DNA of 64,000 nucleotides from Atriophallophorus winterbourni (Eukaryota; Platyhelminthes; Trematoda; Plagiorchiida; Microphallidae). Every line of letters begins with the position of its first letter. The first letter of the stretch is position 1. The translations under genes were made by a program, and so were the position numbers. The notes under the pieces are model-generated. The model was not told the origin of the DNA and made no database searches. It saw only the letters and a list, made by a program, of their open reading frames with translations. This document shows, in pieces, positions 23,201 to 31,677 of this stretch. The stretch is from contig JACCGJ010001889.1 in the NCBI GenBank assembly GCA_013407085.1, positions 1 through 64,000 of the forward strand. Direction: 5' to 3'.

Positions 23201-26200
23201 AATTTGGGAGAAAGTTCGTTGTAAACCTTAACGCATCCGGATGTATGTGCATAAAGTGCACGTAGTATGTTGATGTACTTTTGTGGAACGCCTTTGAAGA
23301 GCAAGGTATTAAGCAGGACATTTCGAACGACTGAATCAAAGGCTCCTTTGAAGTTTAAAAAGATGGCTATTGTCGATTGTCGATAGGTGTGCCGCAGTTC
23401 TAAGATCCGTCGAATAGTAAAAATGTGGTCGACACAGCCTCTGCCAGGTTGGAAGCCAGCTTGCTGCTCTCGGATCTGTGATTCTGTATGCGATGTTAAT
23501 CTTCGAAGATATATGAACGCTAATAATCTCATAATGATGGGAGTGAGACTTATCCCACGGTGATTAGAGCATGAGCTTCGCCTTTTTAAAATATAGGTAT
23601 GATAACCGATTCGCCCCAACTCTGAGGGACGGATTTTGACAACCACACTTCGCCTAATGTGCTGATTACGACTTGGCCACCTTCTTTGAACAAAACAGGC
23701 CGTGTGTCATCGGGGCCAGCAGCTTTGAATCGTTTCATGGATTCGATACATGATTTAATTTCTAAATCATTAAGGGGATCTACGCTAACAGACCAAGGAT
23801 CACACTGCTTCGAATGAGGGAATGGTTCTGTTGCAGGCGATCAGCTGAATGGTTCTTCAAAATGTTTGGCCCAGCGTGAGAGGCGGCGATTCTTATTAGT
23901 GATAGAGTACCGTGAGGTATTTGGCGTCGCTGGTGAAGAATGTCTATAGATCGCTGTGAAATCCAGTGGGACTTTTGGGTTGATTGTGTAGTCTCAGGCT
24001 GTTATTGCGGCAGCTCGCATAATCCCTGCTATTTTGTTCCACCTTTCATCAGCAGTTGCACACTGAGCAACAAGGAGTGAGTTACTCAAAAGGGTCCTAT
24101 AAATGTCTTGAACTGTAGGCTGTGAGAATTTTTCGACCGCAATGCGTTTCCCATTCGAAGGCTTCGTACCGGATAACTTTAACGAGAACCTACATCGCAC
24201 AAGAGCATGATCTGAATCTATGCAGGTATTCCAAAAGGAGCGGCAGTCCTCAATGCAACATCTCCAGCGAGCGATATGGTCGATTTGGACCGAAGGTTGG
24301 GTTCCATCCGGCGAGCGCTATGTGGCACATTTACATCTTTTACGGCGAAAGAAACTGCTGCTAATGAATAATCGAGATTGTGCACAGAATTGTATAAACC
24401 GTTACCATTATCTGTGCGTTGGCCTTCAAGACCAAACATGCCACCTAATTGTGATTCAGATGTATCTAAGTTACCCAGTCTGGCATCCATATCTCCCGCT
24501 AAGACAGCAATATCGGAGGTTTGTGCACGTCGCAGAAGAGCATAAAGATCGTCGTAGAAGGCGTTCTTCTCGTCGTCGGAATTTGTGTTATTCGGGGCGT
24601 AAGTTGCTACAATAAACAAGCATCTCTGATTAGCAGATTTTGAGTTTGGTCTAATATTGGTGGCTAGAGCCAATGCAGTTTGCTGGCCTATTTGTTTGAG
24701 AGTTCTGACATTCATGGCTCCGATGTGGGCAGAGGTCTGTGGTTTTAGAAAGCGCACATCCTGCTATTGCAAGGAATCCAGTCGATTAGACAGGGTTCAG
24801 CACGTGATTTCAGCACTATACCAACACCCGCCTGTCCTGAAATGGCAGCTACAGGATCACCGTAGCAGCGCAAAAAGTAGGGATTTGAAAGGTTTGGGGC
24901 AGTAAGTTCAACAATTGTAGACGGATCATTTAAGCGCGTTTCCGATAATCAGTAAACATCTATCTAGACTATCTAAGGTAACAACCAATGCAGCTTGCTG
25001 GCGTATTTGTCTGAGAGTTCTAACATTCCTGGCTCCGATGTGAGCAGAGGTCCGTGTTTTCAGAAAGTGATCTGGAAATTCGCCAACAAAAAATGTTCCA
25101 ACATGTTCAGAGCGGTCTTTTCTAAAGCTGGGATTGACAGACGGAGTGTTAGGAGTGGATGGGGAATGGAGAGGTCAGAAACCGCTTGAAGAGTAGGGCC
25201 AGCAGTAGCTTGTTTTCGCTTACCCGCCCTGCTGTATGCAGCAGCTAAGGCGACCCTGTTTATCGTACGCGACTGCCGATGCACTATGAAGTTGGGTTTC
25301 GTAGTAGTAGTCATGGTTGTATGCGGGCTGGGATACTACCAGGTCACCCATGCATAGACAGAGAGCAATTAAGGTTCTCGACCAAACCCTTAGGCTAAAA
25401 AGCCTGACCCACAAGGCCGCGGGTTAGGTTGAGACCGTGTTCGTCTGACCTCTAACCATTGACCTTCCTGGTATGAGTGACTGAAGTTGCTCGGAGAGCA
25501 CCACCCAGCATAGCTCAATAGGTCATAGAGGTACACAAACCATCGCACCACGTTAAGGTCCAGTGTGTAAGTGCAGGGGATATAAACACTCAAAAAACTG
25601 GCCATTTCCATTGATTCGATCAGGTGACTTGGATCCACTGGGTAGATTAGTCATCCAAATTTTGGCTCTACCTATCTGATAAACAATGGCTTACTGTCTG
25701 TACATGATGGCGGCAAACAGCCAGAAAGTGGTCATAGTGTGTAAGTGCAAGGAATATGAGCAGACTTGAAGCAGACAAATAATTTTGTTTCATTTGTTGT
25801 ACACGTAATTGAAACTGTTGTGTATTAGTTTTCGCTTGGCGGTGCAACGCTTCCAGCCGATACAGGTTATCCAGAGATACGTGGCCTGCTTTGGTGGAAG
25901 TAATAAAGCCGAGAACCCGCTACATTTTATAACCACTAACCTTTTAGGATGGAAAAACTTCGTTTACTGATCTACGCAGAGGTTTCATGATTATCTTGTC
26001 ATCCGTCTGGCTCAAGTCTTGCTTCTTCGGGATTTTTTGACGGATCCCATTTAAGTGGCCTGTCAGTTTTGGGAGCAACTGCCCTTGTGGTCTTATTTAT
26101 CCTGTTTTCATTCTACCACCTGTTATCTGGAACCTGTGGTAGCCTCTGGCTGAAACCATTTATGCGTGATTCTTGGCTTAATGTGATTTGATTTTTATCC

Positions 26201-27849
26201 TGCTTTTCAGGATAGGACTGGAGGAAAAGACTTTGTTTTTATACACCATTACGACATTTGTAATTTTTACTTATCACTAAAAACGATGTTTCCTGGTAGT
26301 TGAAAATTAAACGTGTGAAATCATGATTTTAGAATATCAGTGCTCGCCTCGAATGCTAACGACAATTTGATTCTCTAATCCAGAAAGCTTGAGCAGACCA
26401 TATTCGCGATTTACGTAGACGTTCTTACAATTCCATGCATAAAATCGTCCAACTATTCCCAAAACAGCCTGTTACTGGTCTTTCGAGTATGCGATCTAAC
26501 TCAACACTCGCCGCGCAGATGGTGTTCACCCATTCTGTGTTGCATTTATTTCTTTCGAGCTCGAGGTAACAAACCATGTCCTTCATTATCCGCTTCGGTT
26601 TGGAGTGACTGGTTGACAAACTGCGTATTGACGGCGGTCTGTGGACTAAGGTATGCCTTTAATCTGAAGGCTTTTGGTTCGAAGTCGTATTTTCGGAAAT
26701 TCTGCTAAACTATGATCCTACACTATATCCTGACATGAAATAGGTACCCAAAATGGTAAAAAAATTACTGTCTCAGACTTACAACCAGTCCAGTGGCGAT
26801 TTCTTATCGTGCTGATAGAACCGCGGAACAGCACATACCCTATGGCGGTTAGCGGTCTGATAAAGGATAAAAATGGACCTAATGTTTATCAGGAGTATGT
26901 GTATTGCTGTATGTTTTTTTCTAAACGTTGTGACTCGTGTTTGGTCATTTTCATTTTGTCGCGGTGTGTGTGTGAAGCATCACGATCACAGCGCCAGGGA
27001 AAGTGATGTGTAGTCTTATGTTGCCTTTTGATTGAGATAGACAGTGGTTACTCATCGTTGGACCCATTTATAAAACAGCGGTAATGAAAGATGAACTAGT
27101 GTGTTCCCACACACTGCTCATTGCTGATAGCAGATCACTTTGACGCGATGTTCTCTGCGAAGTGTCGCAGTATTGAGAGTGGTTGCACGCTCGTAAAAAG
27201 TTGACGCTGTGATTTTCAAGTCGATGACATTTAGTACGATCGGTCTCCGCAAAGTTCCGTGCACTGAAAGATTGCAACATCTGGGTCGATGTGACTTTGC
27301 CCAAAGGAGGATACGGCGCGATATTATTCTTATCTACCAAAAGATATCCACTAAGACACTTGTTTGAAGTGTGTGACGAGAAAGCGTCACCTGGACATAC
27401 TCTATCCCTTTATGTCCCAGGTTCACATATGGATTGTCGGTGCCTGTTTTCGCAGTATTTTTCTTGAATTCCCTACCTCAACATGTTAAGGGTCGCCTTG
27501 CATAGCGATATTTAAATCGAAATTTGACCTACATCTGCCAACGAACATCATTCGTGAGCCGTTCATCTTCTGTATACTCGACTCATTACATGCTATTATT
27601 TTTCACATTTTCATTCATACCGTTATCCTATGGTGTTGTGGTGTTTGCATTTTAACCATAAATCCTTGAATTCTCGAAAAAATCATATTTCATATGAAAT
27701 GGAACTACACACGTCAATATGTTTTGCTTTACGGATACGGATTTCACTGTTTAAACTCGCCCCTTTTCAGCGATCGTCCTTCAACCGTGGAATGCCTTGA
27801 AGACGAGTGGTTTTCCGAAGAAGGCCGTCGCACACCCGCTTCAAACTAA
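5229..27849 (+). CDS. DRAK/STK17-like serine/threonine protein kinase, seven exons
   Basis: Exons 5229-5347, 5381-5593, 5624-5765, 10476-10602, 19947-19995, 21324-21503 and 27771-27849 join in frame (909 nt, 302 residues plus TAA) with GT..AG introns of 33, 30, 4710, 9344, 1328 and 6267 bp. The start follows an in-frame stop at 5211. The product is almost entirely a kinase domain: glycine loop GRGRFAKV (39-46, split by intron 1), VAIK-type Lys61, helix-C Glu79, catalytic VHLDIKPDN (Asp156, Lys158, Asn161; HLD rather than HRD, as in DAPK/DRAK kinases), DFG (177-179), APE (201-203) and [13 protein letters not shown] after it. The C-terminal extension is very short, whereas human STK17A/B have longer tails, so an alternative last exon is possible. 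The family phosphorylates Ser/Thr and is linked to apoptosis signalling; that role here is inferred from homology. Introns 3-6 carry LINE and SINE insertions. Confidence 0.9.
5885..8070 (-). mobile_element. RTE-like LINE copy, linker plus RT (decayed), in kinase intron 3
   Basis: Read on the minus strand, fragments in several frames give the pre-RT linker (from about 8070), RT blocks near 7300-6950, the catalytic [14 protein letters not shown] motif (within 6594-6797), VDHVEQ-like and SRIEKEI blocks (6430-6560) and the C-terminal [15 protein letters not shown] block (within 6050-6274). Stops and frameshifts are frequent. It matches the plus-strand copy at 13920-16780. A short interspersed repeat is inserted at 6344-6414. 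Confidence 0.8.
6344..6414 (-). repeat. SINE-like repeat (family 1) inside an RTE-like LINE
   Basis: Reverse-complement copy of the short interspersed unit that starts TATGAAAGCACAAGCCTGAT. It interrupts the RT C-terminal coding region. Other copies lie at 8364, 13243, 14078, 33678, 43776 and 60520. Confidence 0.75.
8364..8464 (-). repeat. SINE-like repeat (family 1)
   Basis: Partial minus-strand copy, containing the core that on the reverse strand reads GCACGTGGGCTAAG and the following TCAGGTTGCCC-type segment. Confidence 0.75.
8801..8941 (+). repeat. Two-copy tandem repeat, 81-bp period
   Basis: Segments 8801-8860 and 8882-8941 are similar along about 60 bases (both contain GGAATATCCAAATGCGTTT). 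The offset is 81 bp. The period is a multiple of three, so a short ORF runs through both, but this is probably incidental. Confidence 0.75.
9725..10194 (+). repeat. Interspersed GC-rich repeat Y, copy 1 (kinase intron 3)
   Basis: Unit of about 470 bp beginning CTTTTGTGCGACCATCTCCTC and ending GCCATATGGGAG. It recurs at 10753-11105 (plus, truncated) and 11106-11594 (minus, complete). Several copies keep an open frame containing EMPSQANE and [18 protein letters not shown], but no known domain is visible and coding status is unproven. Confidence 0.8.
10753..11105 (+). repeat. Repeat Y, copy 2 (3'-truncated)
   Basis: Plus-strand copy lacking the last 120 bp or so of the unit. It abuts directly the inverted copy 3 at 11106, so the two form a large inverted repeat in kinase intron 4. 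Confidence 0.8.
11106..11594 (-). repeat. Repeat Y, copy 3 (inverted, full length)
   Basis: Complete copy in reverse orientation. It is complementary to copy 2 (arms about 350 bp) and to copy 1 on the other side of kinase exon 4. Confidence 0.8.
11820..11930 (+). repeat. Short repeat equal to the 3' terminus of an RTE-like LINE
   Basis: Contains the TCCCACCCTTCCCC block, the TGGTCGTATGACAGTTAAGC block and an ATGATG end. The same block forms the 3' end of the RTE-like copies at 20630-20995 and 21915-25320. Confidence 0.65.
12199..13104 (+). repeat. Left half of 2.2-kb repeat X (kinase intron 4)
   Basis: Nearly identical to 28505-29404. It includes an ORF from 12642 that starts like the one at 28948 but is cut short by a small insertion or substitution near 12800. 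It breaks off at about 13104 and the right half resumes at 17146. Confidence 0.85.
13243..13488 (+). repeat. SINE-like repeat (family 1), long copy
   Basis: Starts with a GTAT microsatellite and runs through the core plus a further segment (GTAGTGAGACTCCAGC, then CAGCTCACTAC and GTGTTAGCCGC). It shows the longest form of the family, about 240 bp, shared with 60520-60731. No clear Pol III A or B box was identified. Confidence 0.75.
13846..13912 (-). repeat. RTE-like 3' terminus, partial copy
   Basis: Reverse-complement fragment of the ATG-microsatellite end of the RTE-like element. It lies just before the endonuclease segment of the next LINE copy. Confidence 0.65.
13920..16780 (+). mobile_element. 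RTE-like LINE copy: endonuclease and RT (decayed), in kinase intron 4
   Basis: In order: endonuclease middle part (13920-14072, [10 protein letters not shown] and [13 protein letters not shown]), a SINE-like insertion (14078-14185), endonuclease continuation ([21 protein letters not shown] followed by a stop, near 14240-14370; [16 protein letters not shown] near 14510-14560), a linker, then RT. The RT shows [21 protein letters not shown] (15220-15290), [20 protein letters not shown] (about 15818-15880), the catalytic region [14 protein letters not shown] (Ala of YADD changed to Asn and shifted), and C-terminal [19 protein letters not shown] (to 16543). Frameshifts and stops make it non-functional. 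Confidence 0.85.
14078..14185 (+). repeat. SINE-like repeat (family 1) inserted in LINE endonuclease
   Basis: A copy of the family-1 core splits the endonuclease coding region of the flanking RTE-like LINE, so it moved after that LINE had inserted. No unambiguous target duplication was found. Confidence 0.75.
17146..18454 (+). repeat. Right half of 2.2-kb repeat X, containing a minus-strand CR1-like ORF2 tail
   Basis: Nearly identical to 29405-30711. Read on the minus strand, about 17260-17790 encodes a decayed CR1-like C-terminus: [10 protein letters not shown], a stop, then [15 protein letters not shown] and a terminal stop near 17258. Both copies of repeat X share the same TGA stop. Confidence 0.8.
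18459..18872 (-). other. Unrecognised 137-codon ORF
   Basis: One of the longer ORFs not explained by a repeat or gene. It is acidic and basic mixed ([12 protein letters not shown], then [12 protein letters not shown]) with no recognised domain, signal peptide or membrane segment. It lies in kinase intron 4 on the opposite strand. It could be a chance ORF or part of an unclassified element. Confidence 0.25.
18981..19026 (-). ncRNA. Hammerhead-like motif, partly decayed
   Basis: The minus strand reads CTGATGA (19020-19014), CGGCAAACATCCA (stem II region), GAAAC (19000-18996), then CGACA and GTGGTGTG. The core boxes are intact, but the expected cleavage triplet GUA is ACA here and stem II is weakened. 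It is closely related to the motif at 37706-37747. Confidence 0.55.
19480..19760. other. GC-rich patch in kinase intron 4
   Basis: A stretch clearly richer in G and C than its neighbours, with a TG/CG run near 19567-19590. Overlapping ORFs occur on both strands but none is recognisable. It may be a fragment of an unclassified repeat. Confidence 0.35.
20630..20995 (+). mobile_element. RTE-like LINE, 3' terminal fragment
   Basis: Segment 20630-20870 matches the reverse complement of 22190-22440, the ORF2 end and 3' UTR of the large minus-strand RTE-like copy. The final part (20880-20995) is the TCCCACCCTTCCCC block ending in a TGATGATGATG microsatellite. Confidence 0.75.
21915..25320 (-). mobile_element. 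RTE-like LINE copy, near full length but decayed, in kinase intron 6
   Basis: On the minus strand: endonuclease start [14 protein letters not shown] (within 24757-24218), endonuclease core with [13 protein letters not shown] and a TYAPNNTN block, then a linker to an RT of 288 codons (23646-22783). The RT has [37 protein letters not shown] and the intact catalytic [16 protein letters not shown]-terminal block ([21 protein letters not shown], 22697-22482) and a 3' UTR ending in an ATG microsatellite at about 21915 follow. Frameshifts separate the blocks. A second endonuclease start lies at 24985-25075. Confidence 0.9.
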
Positions 27850-28504
27850 CCACGCCTTTCAACCTTTCATTCACACCCATTCATTCCGGATATTGCACAC
27901 AACATTGTCTATCGGTCTATCTTTGTCTGGTGTACTTTTTTATTCCTGTACAATCGCATCTCATTTCCACTCCACACGTGCTGAGGATTTGGGCTCCCTG
28001 TATCGAAAATCCCCGCTATTTACTTTCAGTCTTCCATTATTTGGTTCGCCAGTGAGTGTTGTCCCATTCGGGCATTCCACAGGGGAGCTAGAATCTATTG
28101 TTTCCGATGCTTCACATTTCGTTTCTCCATTCCACTTAGCGAGTTTCCTTCGTCACCCAAATGGCTATATCGTTTTGTCGTACATGCCACTGCGGGTTTC
28201 AGCTAACGTAAATTAACACCAAACAGATCTAATTGCGCACAAGAATCGGTTCGTCACATATATATAAATATTTGATCTCAAACAACGTGATTTATTCCGC
28301 TTAGAATAGATTTTCTCGGCTTTTCGTCACCGCTCTGGGGTGTGTGAAATTCTGATTTTATTCGCATGGGTGTACGGTGGTTGTTCGTCCAGTAAAGCCT
28401 GTGTTTACTTAACGTCAATTGAAATCACACTTGGCATAATCGCGGGAAGTTCGATGTGAAACGCTTGTACGCCGATCCGCTTCAAAGCGAAGCATATTCA
28501 TCCA
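27850..28504. other. Region downstream of the kinase stop codon
   Basis: Probably contains the kinase 3' UTR. No canonical polyadenylation signal could be assigned with confidence. An ORF overlapping the last kinase exon in another frame (27797-28216) is not supported by any recognisable domain. Confidence 0.35.
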
Positions 28505-30711
28505 TGGTCTAGCCTTTTGTGTTAAAAAAATGCCTCGATAGCTCTCTTCGTATTTTACCGGAGCTCTTTCTGTCCAATTTTCGTCCCACTAATACTCGGA
28601 TTTGTAACGATGAAATTCATTGCATGTACTACTAGACCAGGATTGTTGTGTTTCCATCTATCTCGAGTTGATATCGATCGCTTTTTACCCACCATTTGCT
28701 CGTGTTCAAAAGAAACCCTCGGTTCTGGCTTAAATTATCACGTTCTCGCTCAATTATGCGCTCATAAAATGTAGCTAGTGAATTGAAATGTGTTTATGGA
28801 GCTCACTCACAGAGGAGATTTCACGCCTTAATTCATGTTTGATCAAATTTAGAGTGTTAGCGGCTTCGACGTTGTCGCCCACATATTGATGTCACACCGG
28901 ATATCCGGTAGTGCAGCACGAATGGTTAACGTTCAATTGCCTGATCAATGATCTATCACAATAGGCGTCGCTATTTGCGTGAGCTAATTGTTGAGAAACT
29001 ATTTACGCTTGTGTTCACTGTGAATGATATCCGTTTCACCCTATGTTGGAATTCGAACAATGTCGCTGACGGACATCGTGTCTTTGAAAAATTGTTCATC
29101 TCTCAGTGTCGTCGGTATGCTCATTTGATGAATCAAGACTCGGGAAAGGATTATGACGATAGCAGCGTGTTATGGATTCTAAAGAGGTTTAAGCGTGTGC
29201 AATATTTTCTGCGGAAGAATAGTGCACAAATTGATTATGTAACCCCTCATCGACCCTAAACTGCGTTTTGGCTGACCCGGCGCTTGCATCCCACCGCCGC
29301 GTACGGTTTCGTGGTTATTTTATGGAGACTGGTATATTTGATTTGGTCGGCCTTGAGATTGTAACTGGCTTCCCGGTCCACGGTGTTCAAATGCAGAATC
29401 ACTCGCTCTAGAAACAGAAAATTTTTATGGTAGAAAAAGCATTAAGCTTAACAATAACCATAGGATGACAAGGTATATGGAATATTTAAAAAAATATAAA
29501 ATATCTCAAAAATCAATAGGGACACTCGCATACAGCATGGTTCGTCATAAACTCATCGAGTTTGGAAGCGAAAACCTCAACAGATTCTGATCATGTGATT
29601 TCTTCAGGCAAATAGTTCCAAGTGAAACATGAACGCCTTATTTATATATGTACCTCTCAAATTACCAACAGTAATATCGCTCGTGCGATATCTCAGTCTG
29701 TGGCAATGGATTGCGTCCAGGTTGTTCGACCTAATTTTATTTATGAGCTCAGCAAATTAGCAAAAGCAACGAACACCTAATGTTTTAGGCCAAGCCACAT
29801 CACGCAGTGTTCTATTGAACGTTCCATGTAATAAAGGGGCCACATCGGTTTATGAAAGAAATGGACATAATCGTAATCCATGGTCATTTGTGGCCCATAT
29901 AATCAGTCCAGAAATTCTGTGTCCATCGACACGTAGAGAATAACTTTTCCGGCGAACTATCAAAGGAATAGCCCACGTCCTCCCAATTTGACATTTTTAT
30001 CAAGAAGCATGGCGCGTGCTATCCGGTCCAGGCTGGAAACAGATAAGCAGAAAACGTCAGATTACGCATTCCAAAAACCGACGCTGAAGTTAAAATGTTA
30101 ATTTTTATAGCAAAATCTTCTGAGGCCAACACCAAGTCACCTGCCAAAATACCACAGCTTGATTGAAAAAGAACTGGGTCCAACGTCGACAACCTAAAAA
30201 CAATGTTGTTACTAACTCATTCTTATTAACTAAGAGCTCATTCTAATGTCTATATGTCTATATCTGTCCAATGAATTAACAGAACCAACCGAGTTGTGTA
30301 ATCGCTACTCACCCGACATGATAGCTGTTACTAAACCGCAGTTTAAACCATGTATGACTGAAAGCGTACTGTTGATCCACAACATGAATCTCCTTTGGAA
30401 CGAGTACCCTCAAAAATGGCTCTATTCAGACACGAACGTCTTCAGTGCATAAAAGATTTATAGTCCCAAACTCGAATTAAAGGATACCTCGAGTAGTTTT
30501 AAATGAGTCACGTGACGACTGTATCAACGCCAATATCTATCGCCCATCTCTGCCAGATTAGATGATACGGCACACATACTCGATCACAAATTCGCGTGAA
30601 CTAATCGATAAGCTTCCACTTCATAACCACAGAGAAGTGGATTTAGTCCTTCATTTAGAGGCAATGGCAATTGAGGCTATTGACTGCGTTGCTCCCCTTG
30701 GTCTTGTATTT
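28505..30711 (+). repeat. Repeat X, uninterrupted 2.2-kb copy
   Basis: Collinear with 12199-13104 joined directly to 17146-18454. It contains a plus-strand ORF at 28948-29259 (104 codons, no recognised domain) and, on the minus strand about 29520-30050, a CR1-like ORF2 tail with the same disabling stop as the intronic copy. No convincing target duplication or terminal inverted repeat was seen at the ends (TGGTCTAGCC at left, CTTGTATTT at right). Confidence 0.85.
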
Positions 30712-31677
30712 GATTTCGAATACGAATGCTAGCTATTTAATACAGCAAAAACCCTCCGGACGATCGGCTATTCGAGCTTGCGTGAAGTGCTTTGGCTAGC
30801 AACTTGGTAAAAGCTTGACCACAACAACACGTAGGTACATTGTACTTTCAAACAAGCATATATCGAAATTCGCGATTTTTATGGAAAATGGGCAATCGGC
30901 TTCCACTTCATGCTTCTTAGTCACAATTGAAAACGCCTCGCGCAGCGTGACTCTACATTTGAGCAGCGACTACCTCGACACTGAGCGCTAGTGCGTTCGC
31001 TGACACCTAATTCTGGCCTACAAACTAATTAATACGCGCCCGGCCCACAGTGGTACACATTCAAGATGTGTTCCCATCTGCCGTAACGCTTACCATTCAA
31101 AGATCACACTCGCAAAAACAGTCATTTGAACTTTTATTTAGTCCGAGTATGTTTTCTCTGGAAGAGTTTAGAATCGAAAATTTTGTCGTAACGGAGTGAA
31201 TTGTTTTACAAAGTAAAATCGCTAACTTTTATTTTGAATTATACTTCATTGGCCCAAGCTTGCACAAAACCATCCGTGCTTCCGTTATTCACAAGCACTT
31301 GAATGAAAGAATTTACCCAACATTTTCTTAAACACACTTCATACTTGCAATTATTTTTACTCCGGGTTCGAACTACATGGATCGAAATATGGAAGTACGA
31401 TTTTATAGGTGCATCGTATAGTGTTGTACAGCTATTCGCTTTTTACCAAAAGTCTTGAATCTTAAAGCATTGCTATGACCTTAATCATTCTAGATATTTT
31501 GCGCAAATATATATTTCTAAACTCTAAACTTTGGGTAATTTAATCACGGGTCCTGGTACAGCCAATCAGTGAAGCCTTGTCTATCGATCTTATTTGGCTC
31601 TGATCGATTGTTTTCAAATCGGGTGTTATTACACCAGACTTACTCTTGTTTGTTGGCTATATCTAATCCCCAAATCG
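30712..31677. other. Region upstream of the aldolase start codon
   Basis: No repeat family or ORF was recognised. It presumably contains the aldolase promoter and 5' UTR, but no core promoter element could be assigned. Confidence 0.4.

Noticed and set aside
26635..26705. A tRNA-like stretch with GGACTAAGG and GGTTCGAAGTC spaced like A and B boxes, and a GCCTT/AAGGC anticodon-type stem
   Set aside because: No acceptor stem or T stem can be formed and the B box has two mismatches. At best it is a relic of a tRNA-derived SINE.
27797..28216. 139-codon plus-strand ORF overlapping the last kinase exon
   Set aside because: It is in a different frame from the well-supported kinase exon and has no recognisable domain.
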